From positions 20,816,001-20,880,000 of the forward strand of contig NC_135260.1 in assembly GCF_964204865.1 (NCBI RefSeq): DNA of 64,000 bases, given 5' to 3'. This stretch comes from Styela clava. Taxonomy: Eukaryota > Chordata > Ascidiacea > Stolidobranchia > Styelidae. Position numbers and translations under genes: made by a program. Positions 52,697-64,000 of this stretch are shown piece after piece; within the stretch, counting starts at the first letter, position 1, and each line of letters opens with the position of its first letter. Below the pieces are notes generated by a model. It worked only from the letters and a program-made list of their open reading frames with translations, had not been told where the DNA came from and did no database searches.

Positions 52697-53330
52697 ATAG
52701 CGATCAGAAACCGCCGACTTATCGATCTAGAGGCGTATATCCTTCGATCTGACTCAACAGCGACACCGCGTGTCCCGTCATTAATTAATTGATAACTCGC
52801 CATTTAAACTACATAATTCAAAATCAATAGGCTTCTGGTCCGAGATATGATGAATGCACATGCAAAATTTGGAGCAGATTCAACCTTGCTCTCGTGAGAT
52901 GTTGCGTAACATACGAAAACGTCTAACAGGCAAACGAGAATATCGGTCAGAGACCGAAGACTTATCGATCGAAAGTTAGGGGATCCCCCAAAACAGCGCT
53001 CTTACTCCATAGTGACACCTTGTGTCCCATCACTTATTAATTATTAACTCGCTAATTATACGACATAATTCATCCAAATAGGCTTCTGGTCCGACATTTG
53101 ATGAATGCACATGCAAAATCTGGAGCAGATTCAATCTCGCTTTCGTGAGATATCGCGTGCATCTAATAGACAGACAGACAGATACCTATCAACATACTCA
53201 CCGATTAAAATCGATGAGTAATAAAATCGATAAGTAACAAACAAACAGACAAATACCTATCAACATACTTACCGATCAAGATCGTTAAGTAATAACTGAC
53301 GTAAGTGCGCAAGGATAAGCTCACTTCTTG
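52697..53330. repeat. Two tandem units of about 241 bases followed by a GACA tail and short duplicated units
   Basis: Unit 1 (52697-52937) and unit 2 (52938 to about 53155) share in order CGACTTATCGATC-like, GTGTCCC(G/A)TCA, TTAATTATTAACTCGC-like, AATAGGCTTCTGGTCCGA and ATGAATGCACATGCAAAAT, then GGAGCAGATTCAA. Unit 2 runs into GACAGACAGACAGATACC, and the next 110 bases hold two copies of ATACCTATCAACATAC separated by ATCGATGAGTAATAAAATCG. Simple GACA tails are common at 3' ends of invertebrate non-LTR and related repeats; the class is not certain. Confidence 0.6.
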
Positions 53331-54826
53331 AACTAAGTTTGTCGAGATATCCAATATCGAAGTGATGCTCATTAATGAACAACTCTCGACAAAAAAGTGT
53401 AGCGCCTGCGACATTATGTCGAAGAGTACTCTCGTTTCTTTGTACTCTATTATTTCAATGACAAACGTCGAACTTTGACAGTGCTATGCACACAGCTTAA
53501 AGAATAGTGTGAGTAGTTGATAAATTTTCTCACATGGCTCATACAGATACGATATTAGAATTTCAATCGACGACGGGAACGTAGCTGTAATATAGAGCTG
53601 TTTATTGAATATTTAGGTACTTGTAATTGCAACGAACTTACCCGAGTGCCAGTTTAAAATCGATAGATATATACATGTGGAATAAAGGAAATAGTGTACT
53701 TACCTATTGTTTTCGCGACTCTATATAATCATTATTTTCTCGACTCTGTATCTGTGACCGCTGAAAAACGTTCGTGTTTTGATTGAGATTCATCGTATCT
53801 ATGTGTATTGGCGTTATCATAAATTTAACGCGTCATCTATTTGTCGTTTCTTACGATTTGAACACACAAAACAAATCTCGACATCATCGATGTGCTGTTG
53901 TGTGTGTAATAATATTGTCACAATAACCTTTCGCGGCATAAGTTTGCTTGTATGAAAGGCATCACGAAAATTGTCCAGTTCGCAATAATGGAAAATATAG
54001 AGCATGGCGCATTCGTTGATTGCGAGAATAATTTTACATAACATTACTCTATCCCTTGGTTATTATTATTAATACCACTATTGGGTATGATTTTCCAGAC
54101 ATCGGCAATGTGCCTCTGAAAAGGTTTGCGAGATCGAGTTTTCCACGTCCAGGGTCGATTATGATGAATTCATTTTTGACGTCAATTGATCAACAGCTGA
54201 CGCAACTCAGTAGAGCATAGTAGTCAGTAAGCGTGACGCGGAAGTCGCGGAAATTCGCGTATGGAAAAGAGATTCATTCTACGTTCTTCTAAATTATTTC
54301 CCTAGCGATTGTTTATATATCTGGTCATGCTTGGAACTTTACAGAATACGTCGGTCAAACGCAGACGTTACATTCTTCATCGCATATAAGTGGGCTTATG
54401 AGATTCCCGAGTGACTTTCAGTGCATATAAGAAGTAGATTAAACTTGGTATACTTCCTATGCAAAATGTGATTTGATGATGTATATTTCCTAGTATATTT
54501 ATTTTAAAGTTGATTGTCCCGGACGAAGTCGATCATTTCATCGTTACTAGTTGAGTATTAAACCAATATTTGACAAAAGAACACGTGACTACGCGATTTG
54601 CTGCCAGAACATGAAGCAGGACCAATTCACAGGGCTCGCATATTTGAATATAACAATTTATTTTTTGCTTTCAGTTTGTGGCTAGGTCATTAGTCTCGAA
54701 AGTAATTGAAGTAGTCGTTTGTTTCGGAAGTTCGTGAATTGCTGATATAGCCGTATTATTTGCAGGTGCCGAATAAAATAGGTGATCTTGTCGTGTTGCT
54801 GCAGTGGTTTCGGACTGAATGCTAAA
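53331..54826. other. Upstream region of the SLC22 gene
   Basis: No gene or repeat recognised. The promoter and any non-coding first exon of the SLC22 gene should lie here. TTTTTTGCTTTCAG at about 54661-54674 is a possible acceptor for a 5' untranslated exon. Confidence 0.35.
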
Positions 54827-57800
54827 ATGGGATCTAATTTTGAGAGTGTTTTGGAAAAAGTCGGTGGTTGGGGAAGATATCAAAGAATAGCCGTGCCCCT
54901 AATATGTTTGATGTTTGTTCCTCTCGGCTTTTTCGTTTTCACACCGGTTTTTACCTACCAAACTCCTCCACACAGATGCTTCATAAATGGAGTGGACACG
55001 GTATGCGTTTTATATTATTTTATTAACTCAGAAATGTGAAAAATATAGAATAGTCTCGCAATAAAAGTTAATTCTGAAATTTGAAAGCAAATAAGTCGAA
55101 AAAACATTCATGTCCAACAACTTCGTAGCTTTATACATTCAGAAAATGTCTTAATAGCTGTAATGTTACGCTCCAATATTAGATTGTTTATTCGACAAAA
55201 TAGTTGCAAACTGGCGACACAGCGAACACTTCGGATGCAAAATTAAATCTCTTCAATGATCTGTTCATATCGTTTTACTTACTTATAGCTTGTAACCACC
55301 AGATTTATCATTAACCAAGCGCCCTGAGCAACTAACGTGTGTAGAAACACTAAAATTATTTAAATTTCACGCAATGATGAGTACCGCGTATGTTTTATTG
55401 TATCACTAAATACAGCTTTTCTGTGCAATGCTTATTGTCTCAACATTATATTTGCTGACGACAGTGTAAGTACCAAAGTACGAAATGGCATAAAAAGACA
55501 AATAATGCACAGCAGTGTACACTTTTCAGCACTGTCTATTTATCGCACTATACCATCTGCTTACGCAACTCTCGTTAAAAATAAAAAATGAATCACGCGT
55601 TTGATCTGAATTGCTGCTCAAACCCGCAATTAATTTTTCTCAGATTGACTGCTCTGGACAGCTGAATTTGAAATACTCTTCGATTCCTCGGCTTGTTGCT
55701 CACGTAACTTGTATCGGGGTTACTTTATTTGCAAATAATATTCGTTATGAACATCGAAGGTTGCAAGCCCATTTTGCCCGTCGACAATATTTTTTTTATA
55801 ATACAATCGCGTATGATGTATGCTGTGTCAAAGAATAAATTTCATGTTTTAAAAGGAACTCTGGGAAATTCTCCAAGAAAAGCTTCCAATAATTTAATCG
55901 AATGGTTTATTTTGATCTTTTTTGAAAATTTGACAAATTTGCTACAATATTCTAAGTGTAGTTAGAACTAGTGAAGTGGCGGAATGAACAACAAACATAA
56001 TATATAATCAGGCAATAACGGAAATTTCATTCATAGGTGGCAGGAAATGCTACCGCCGAAATCAATCACACAGTGCTGGAGTCTTACATACCATACAACT
56101 TATCCGAAAATGGAAAATCGGAATTTGCCCGCTGTTCGAGGTTGCGTAGTATTCTAAACCATTTTATTTGTTTTCTGCTACAAGCGTACTGCATTTTGCT
56201 CCATTTCATATTTCGTAATTTTCGCAATGAAAATTACAAACTTGGACTATTTATCTGCTAAACTATAAGCTCTCGCATATCCGGTGGAACGTGAATGGGT
56301 AACGATATTGTCCAATGCAACTTTTCAGTATTTTTAGTTTCTATTTTTACTACTATTTATTTTTTCATGCTGTCAAATTTATCGTATTCAAATTTCTAAG
56401 TGGGTCACAAAATGAAATCCAATCCCAAAGTTTATATATCCGTTTTCTCAACTGAGAAAGAATGGATAGGTACTTATTATTTTGACCTGCTATATTAAGA
56501 GACCAACCAAATCAATATTTGCACATTCAGTTTTTGTGATTAGTAGAATTAATAGTACCACGTAAAGCAGATACTTGCCATATTACTTTGTCAACCCTTT
56601 GTTACAAATATCCATATACATGTGTCGGTTTTCTAGCTCTTTATTTTGGTTTACTTCTGTCCACCAATTAGTATTAGGGAATATTGAACTATATTTGATA
56701 TTGAACAATAAATAACGTGTTTAATTTAAAAAAATATGGCTTGGTTTAATTTTTTAACTTCTAATTTATTGTCGCTATCGTAAAAATAAAATTTGATAGC
56801 GTACATCAGGGTGGTCCAAACCCCGGCACGAAGGGTCCTTTAATACAGCGGTCGGCAACCACCGGGCCGCGGCCCAGCGCCGGTCCGCGGAAAGGTTACC
56901 ACCGGTCCGCAGAGAAGTGACACAAAAACAGACAAGACCGTAATAAAATTTCTACAATATAAACACAAATCCTACGATTAATAAACAACAGCCAACCAGA
57001 CAAACAATTCACTAACAATTGCTATGTCAGTATGTCGCAATAATGCTGGGTCAATTGTTTCCACTACGCCCCTGGAAGAATGTTTCTCATCAGTCCGTAC
57101 AAGCGATGAGCATATATGATCATTGGGTATAAGATATCTGCAACAAAATAATTCTCGCTAAGAATGTGACCACTCCACTACTGGCTCATTGCTAACCGGT
57201 CATGCCTAATCAGTGCTAATTTTATACTTCAGAATCCGGATAATCATAAAGTTAGCACATCGGGCAAAAATAGTTTTGGCAAAACAAACATCAATCAATA
57301 CCCAGACCAGAGTCAGGAGGTTTACACTATAGGCATTGGTACCTTTCCCGAAATCTTATTAATGTGAGGCCTTGTTTTCAATATTGATAACTACAAAAAG
57401 GAAATATCAAAGTAGTCTGGATGTAGTGCGTCAATGTCGACCATATGGGAACAGGAAGTACTGGGGAAAGAATAATGAATTGTTTTGTGCAAACAGGGCC
57501 CGATGCGATGAGACGCGCATTTCGTCTCAACTTCGCACCTTTAAGTTGCGCCGAACTCCTTGTCTGGAAAGACGTTATGTTTTTAGTAAAACCACGCCTC
57601 TATCGTCAAGCGTGGCCCATGTGACAGCGAGGACGAAACGCAAATATGAAGCAGTAACCAAACGTAATGTTTTGTTATTTTGTTTGTGCTTTAGATATCT
57701 TTCTTACAATAAACAAAAGAGCGATGCTCAAATATATGGACACGGAGTAGTACATGTCGGTTCCGGTACCGATATCAAATAAAATCAGCAAAAAAAATAA

Positions 57801-60800
57801 TTCAGTGGAATTTGGAATGAAATTTCATGGGTAATTTAAGAATTATACAAAAGTAATAGCCTCCTTGACTAGAGACAACAGCAATGTTCATCCCCGAGAA
57901 TTTCGAAGCAATTGGCCCAGTAGTGAATGAGAAAAACGATTTTTTCACGAGGCAACAACAAGCAGAATAAAACGATCCATAGGTCCAATTCGTGCCTAAA
58001 GCGCCACCCATACAACATAACAATAAGCTGATTGGGACGGTAAAATCTCATTCTTTATTATATATATTCAAAGTTACTAAACTCGCGGTATTTTGATCAT
58101 ATTTGGCTCTACCCCGACTGCGACCCGTGAGGCCTACTCAAAAAAATTTGCGCTTTTCCAATCGCTACCTCGGACCACCCTGGCGTACATATTTGTTTTA
58201 ATGCCAAAATGGATTTCCATTTTTTTTATGTGGGGGTTGAAATTTGATCGAATTCAAAGTTCCATAACCATACAGTATTGATGGTCAGTTAGGTGGTCAA
58301 ATATGAGAAGTACGACCTCGGCTTTACAGTTGGTTGTATTTTCTTCCATAGTTTTTCACGCGGATATCAACGTATCTTTATTTTGTCATTAAGAATATAT
58401 TCAAAGCAGCCACTTACGAACGGATCGCAGAACGTATTTGCAAAGTCTTACAGTTATTACAAGTCTCATAACTTCTCACTAACTTTTGGTCATTTTAAAA
58501 GGTTTGTGATCACCGAATCAACATCATATTGGTATGTTAACACAACAACTACACCTGTGTATCAACAGACCAACACTACCCGAACAATGGAAACATGTCT
58601 CGATGGCTGGATTTACATGGACTCAGAAGGTAGAACCAGTGCTACCACCGAGGTATCTTTCTTATATTATTCTATCAGGTAAAATTGTAAAAATACCAAA
58701 ACTCCCGGGCGCACCATTTTTGTGACTTGTGATAACCACATAATTCTGTCGACTGTTACATGTTTTGCTCGTGGTATTACAGCAGAATCAAATATTTAGA
58801 ATATTGAAATAAAATATCTGTATGGTAATTTAATTTTCAAAAAATCCTTAGTTATATTACCAGTTTTCCATAGTATTTGTATGATTTTCAGTACAATCTG
58901 GTGTGCGATGATGCTTGGAAGAAACCATTACTTACATCGGGTTTGATGATTGGATTGTTCCTTGGAAGCATCATATCAGGACCTATAACCGATAGGTTAA
59001 TATTACAGAGAAACAGAACTCAAGTCGAACACCATTATATTACGTTATGAACTTAAGTGCAAATAGCTATATTTTCTAATAATGACATGGGTGTCGTAGG
59101 TCGGGTAATATTTTTTAGTGTGGAATAAATATATTGCCATCATATCTGTGCATAAAATATACTCGCGTTCCAAGTAACTGGAATTTTTGAAAGATGTTTA
59201 TATGGCCGTAATTAATATGGTATATGCCTCCCATTTTAAATTAATTTTAATTTTTAAAAATATTATACCACAGAAGGCAATTAAACCGAATAATTGGTCG
59301 CAGAAGTATCGAATTGTTGGAATAATTATCACAAAGATAACAATTCAAATACACAGGTTTGGAAGAAGAACTACTTGTCTTGTTAACATGGTATTAAACA
59401 TAGTCTTGGTGATTGGATTCAGCTTCATTTCATCTTACGAAGCTTTATTGGTTATGATAATTGCTATTGGGACAAGTCATATAATTTGGTATTCTTGTAC
59501 GTTCGTGTTAGGTGAGTAAATGTGTATTTTCATTCCCTTGCTGAGGATTATGAATATGTTTAAATTGTGACAGTGAACGTTGCCTTTAATACTTAGCCTG
59601 TCATGTTCTGTATGTTCGCTTGTTTATAGGTAAATGAAAAATACACGAACATTCTTCTGCATGTGTAATTAAATTTAGAAAATAGGCAGTTGTGAAGGGA
59701 CCTCGTTTTGTGTTAGCGCAGATTTCATAATTATATACCTCAATCGGTCAGCAGTATTTAATAAAACGCTGCGAGACCAAAGTTAAATCGGCCTACTTGA
59801 CATCTGAACGCTCACTTATAAAAATCATCTTTAAAAAACTTGCCAAGTTTTTTTTGCAACGAACTAGATAAGAAACGTTTTTGATCAAAGTTCGATAATA
59901 TTTGTTGTAATTCTAGAATAGAATGTGATTTAAAACAGCATTTCGTTATATTGCTGCAAAAATTCCGCATGCTTACGATAATATTATTCATGGTATTTTC
60001 AATACATTATTGAAAATGCAGTATAAGCATGCAATTAAGGGATTTCAGAGGGTTTCGCAATATACCTATGACGTTGCTTGGGAACAACATTTCCCATTTC
60101 ATAGAGTTTGTTTATTTCATTGTTTAATATTACTTGTTTAATCTATCGCAACAATGTGTCTCCTATGTCCATTTCATTTCATGGCAGCGCAAGAACTCGT
60201 TGACAGAAAACACCGAGCCCTTGTAGCCTGTATGGTTAACGTTATATATGCTATTGGATACATGCTTCTGCCAGCAGTTGCATACATTTTTAAAGATTGG
60301 CGTTGGATTATAAGATCCCTTGGTCTTGGCAGTGCAATTTTTCTCCCGTACATTTTGTGAGTAATTTGTTAACTTCTTTGCGACAAAACTTCTTTTTTCT
60401 AAATACCGTTTAACTTCCAGGAACAGACTCGTTAATATAGATAAGTTAAAAGATTATCTGTTTTAAATTTCTGGTGTATTTTGAAAATCGCATAGTGACA
60501 TATAACCAGTTCCATTTTAGATCTGCATGACGCACAGCATTTAATCATCTTAAGTGACCAAATATGTCGCGAGAATCTGAATTTGATCGTTTCCTTTCCC
60601 TGTTTTTGTATAGTAATTCAGTGCATTAACTTAAAGCACAAAAAGAATGGATGCCTTTGTTATGTTAAGCAATACAAGTAAAATTATTCCTAATTAGGAT
60701 TATAACACTTAGTTTTTTTTCAAACTTGGATTGTATTCGTATAGATATCTCATAATCATGCTTGTTTATACCTCAGCCTCCTTCCGGAATCGCCGAGGTG

Positions 60801-63591
60801 GCTTGCTTCACAAGGACGGATTGATGAAGCAATTAAAGTATTAAAACAAATTGCAGTAGTAAACGGAGTAAATCAAACGGTATTGCAAGACCTAAACACA
60901 AACAACATGGAACTGGTAAGTAATTTATAATCATCACCATGTTGTGTAACATGATAGCAACAGTGAGGGCATGTTCATTCTCACTTGTTTGCTCATGCAT
61001 GTGGCTTGTACAATTAAAATCGGATGAAATAATCACTGTTTCCACTGCGTTCTCGATCCTTTCTGTCAATTAACGTTTATGTTTATGTCATATCATATCT
61101 TTTCGACTAGAAACATTCATGAAGCATTAAACAAAATTTCATCATTTTGAAATTTCATATCATTCTGGTGTTCCGATGCAAAACATTCCAGTCCGTTTTG
61201 ACCAATAAAACCTTTTGGATACATTTATCGCAAAAATTCCCATTGCCACTTAAGATTGTTCTCCCAATTCAGTATTCAAGAAAGTCAAATGATTTTTAAT
61301 TTGTTTTCTTTCTATACAACGTTACAAGGGAGAAAATCTTCTTGAAAAAACAAAAGACAAAAACAATGCAAACAAACAGCGTGAGAGGAGAAGAAGTTCT
61401 GTGCAAGTTTTAGCAAAGAATTCCGTGATGAGAAGACGATCAGTAATGATATGTTGGGTTTGGTAAAAACTATTATACTTTTTCGTGTCAATCGTAAACG
61501 TCAACTAAACATCTGTCTTCTGATTCATATAAACTCTTTTTTTCTACCCCGTAGCACAGTCCATTGAAATTATGTACTTTAACACATGGGTATACATAAT
61601 ATGAGTTCATCCCACTGTCTATGAATCCAAAACAGCTCAACGAAATTAATTTATGAAAATAGGTGGGCTATGTAGGCTTTCTACAAGTAGATTCATACAA
61701 ATAAGTTGTTCATTTCATACTTTCATTACAATAAACCATAACAATATTTGACTGATAGCTATAGTTACTTTATCTGTTAGTTTTTGATGTTTACACTTAT
61801 GATTTTAAATTGTAATCTGTCATTTAGCAAAGACGCTGAGAAGATGAAAAAATTAATGTTTCGAGTTGAATATGTCATGTTTTTGGTAAAAATAATCACG
61901 TTGCAATGTGTGTAGTACATCATATCTTTGTTTCTTTCCAGGAACGTAACCTTTCTCTGCTATTATGCACTTGGTCTCAACACCTCGAATTTGGGCGGAA
62001 GCAACTATCTAAATTGCTTTGCCGCAGCGGCTTTGGAAATTCCATGCCATTTTCTCGTAGTTGTTGCAATTCAGAAAGCTGGACGAAGATCAAGTCTTAC
62101 TACCTTCCTAGGACTCGCAGGAATATTTGTTGCGCTTTCGCCTGCATTTCAAAATTGTAAGTTCAATAATATTGGATTTGTATCCTTGTGTACTTAAATA
62201 TTGTACTTAAATTGCTTGTAACTTATTAATAAATTTCAAGCATACTTTCGATGACTTTAAAATTGCGATCTTTTTACAGTTGAAGGAGTCTCTATAACGT
62301 TTGCCATGTTGGGTAAATTTTTTGCTTCGTCGGCAATGGGAATTCTGTATTTATACACATCTGAACTGTATCCTACTCTTCTTCGAAACACTGGCATCGG
62401 AATCGCATCAATGACGTCACGGTTTGGCAGTATCTGTGCTCCATTCCTTGTATTTGCAGGTGGAACATTCAATTGAATGAAAAATTAACTAAAGTAATGA
62501 GCACCCTGAGAGGTTTTTCGTCTAGTGCAGGGGTTCTCATCCTTTTTCCTGTTAAGTACTCCCGAGTCATGAAATAATCAACATGATCCCCCGTGAAATT
62601 ATGAAAACTCAACTGCCATCCAAGAACCCTGAAAATCTTCTCGTGACCCCCTGGGGGTGAATGCGCGTTCCTTTATTTATGTTTCCTATGAAGTTATCTT
62701 CATAAAATATTTGAATATCTACTTACTCGTGTTGAATGTAGAAAAGCATGAGCTGCAGATTGTGTTTCTAGAACCGCTGACTTAACCCAACAGAATTACC
62801 ATGTTATTTTCTTTTGTTCTCCGCCATTTTAGGATGAAAATTATTGCTGTGCTCAGTTGTTGCTTCCACGATAATTGAATACATATTTAAAATAAATAAC
62901 TATAGTGCGATTGAAGATTTAATAAGAAATGCATGTTGTAACTTAGCAATATTTTCCAGGGGAAAATGGTAGAAGGAATATACCTTTTTATGTTATGGCG
63001 GCTTTGGGAATATCAACTGCTGGACTCTGTTTATTGTTACCAGAAACAAAACAATCTTCTTTACCCGACACCATGAAGGATGCAATTGATTTGGAAAAAT
63101 TTAGGTGGGTGTACTGTATATAAGATATCATAAGCAGAACCCATACTATGTGTCTAAATTGTGAGATTGAATTTCTATTCCAGTCAGAAAGTCGTCCATA
63201 CATGACATTAGAATTAATTTGACCCGACTTTTATGGCATAGTTTATATAATTATTAAAATATTACTCAAGTTTTTAATAAACCGACACTAGATTTAGCTC
63301 TTTCCAGAAATATATTTATAAATCGAAATATTCCGAAAACGATGCTTGTTTTTGCTTATTTGATAAAGTTATAAAAAAATAAGTATTGTCGTTTAGTTTT
63401 AGTTGTCACATCAAATATTAAGAGGAAATTAATTTGTACAAAATGCGATACGATTTTCCAGATTATTTTTGTCTTCACGAAAAAAGAACCGCAATGAGAG
63501 TCAAGCTGCTTTGACCAAAGGTGACGAATACGATGACGTCATACATGACTTTGAAGATGAACAAAGCAAAGCTGTAGAGATAAATGTTTAA
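54827..63591 (+). CDS. SLC22-family organic cation/carnitine-type transporter, 599 residues, 12 exons
   Basis: Exons: 54827-55000, 56037-56140, 58502-58652, 58892-58995, 59357-59511, 60188-60356, 60777-60915, 61329-61462, 61942-62156, 62280-62459, 62960-63104 and 63462-63591. All joins have GT..AG and agree in phase; the total is 1800 bases with a TAA. Start MGSNFESVLEKVGGWGRYQR and helix 1 are followed by a large extracellular loop with Asn glycosylation sites (NATA, NHT, NLS, NTT) and ETCLDGWIYM. YNLVCDDAW precedes helix 2. GPITDRFGRR is the major-facilitator loop 2-3 signature, LLPESPRWLASQG follows helix 6, YTSELYPTLLRNTGIG lies in helices 10-11, and LLPETKQSSLPDT closes the fold. Helix 6-7 loop is long and basic (KQRERRRSS). 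Substrate cannot be read; SLC22 carriers move organic cations, anions or carnitine. Confidence 0.93.
56807..58182. mobile_element. hAT-type element (1.38 kb) in SLC22 intron 2, perfect target duplication
   Basis: Ends CAGGGTGGTCCAAAC and, inverted, CAGGGTGGTCCGAGG; GCGTACAT on both flanks (56799-56806 and 58183-58190). The interior is composite: CAGCGGTCGGCAACCACC at 56849 starts another hAT-like end whose partner was not found, and 57700-57760 and 57840-57940 resemble family B sequence. No transposase frame. Confidence 0.8.
62526..62670. mobile_element. hAT-like terminal fragment in SLC22 intron 10
   Basis: CAGGGGTTCTCATCCTTTTTCC is a typical hAT terminus; CGTGACCCCCTGGGGGTGAA at about 62642 looks like the second half of the same terminal region. 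No inverse end or target duplication was found. Confidence 0.45.
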
Positions 63592-64000
63592 AAATTACGC
63601 ATCGCATTCTGCTCCTGGACAAGCAGCTATCTATATCCACTTGGCAAAGATTTTCATATTCGAAGGCACTAAAAAGATAGTACGATGTCTTTGTCGCTGT
63701 TTGAAGATTTTAGCAAGTATATTTGATTTGGCTTTACCGAACACAAATTAAACTATGAGCTCTCGGCAGTCGGCACTGCGTACATTGATTTAAATATTAT
63801 TTAATTTATCTCTCTCACCATTTCTTATCTAACTGACAAAGTTGTCAATTATCAAATTTGTCTGAATATGGGCCACTGAACTTAGTATCTGTTACTGTAA
63901 GAGAATGGCTAGATTGTTTTCTTCACGAAAGGAAGGGCTTGAGGCGCGTTGAACTTTCGGAAACTGAAACATACCAAGAATAGATGGTTTAAAAAACATC
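63592..64000. other. 3' flank of the SLC22 gene
   Basis: The 3' untranslated region is expected here. No canonical AATAAA was seen; ATTAAA-like words (near 63747) are candidates. No further gene starts before the window ends. Confidence 0.4.

Overview
The window is nuclear DNA from an animal: AT-rich, with spliceosomal introns (GT..AG) and dense interspersed repeats. The readable genes are an animal-type glutamate dehydrogenase that keeps the antenna segment, a calcyphosin-like EF-hand protein, an SLC6A14-like transporter and an SLC22 transporter. Together they suggest an invertebrate deuterostome, perhaps a tunicate. That is inference; the species cannot be read from the sequence. Nothing bacterial is present.

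Layout. 1-3467 (+): the last six exons of glutamate dehydrogenase, cut by the left edge; its introns hold several transposons, including a Helitron-like element inside another element. 3.7-7.4 kb: a cluster of small hAT-type elements. 7938-9234 (-): a complete three-exon calcyphosin-like gene. 9.2-31 kb: gene-poor DNA with transposon relics, a possible lipid-transfer-protein exon fragment near 16.5 kb, and a young LTR element (27863-30342) with nearly identical ends. 31227-32316 (+): a gene for three tandem SAM-like repeats plus a short spliced Asn/Gly-rich tail, followed at 33493-33851 by a possible small two-exon gene. 35701-37635 (+): an intronless SLC6A14-like amino-acid transporter. 41-43 kb: two nested hAT elements. 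46447-51911: a hAT transposon whose transposase is broken by a second hAT element that carries an intact 604-residue transposase. 54827-63591 (+): a complete 12-exon SLC22 transporter of 599 residues, with a 1.4 kb hAT-type element in intron 2.

The dominant signal is hAT-type invasion. I count about fifteen insertions with recognisable 8-base target duplications, six or seven of them exact, in at least five terminal-sequence families. The host genes are unrelated in function (nitrogen metabolism, calcium binding, solute transport) and do not form a pathway. The most interesting host locus is the SAM-like triple-repeat gene: splicing replaces the simple end of the open frame with a tail containing a Val-Thr-Ile-Gly core, which recalls amyloid-type signalling motifs. 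That reading is a hypothesis.
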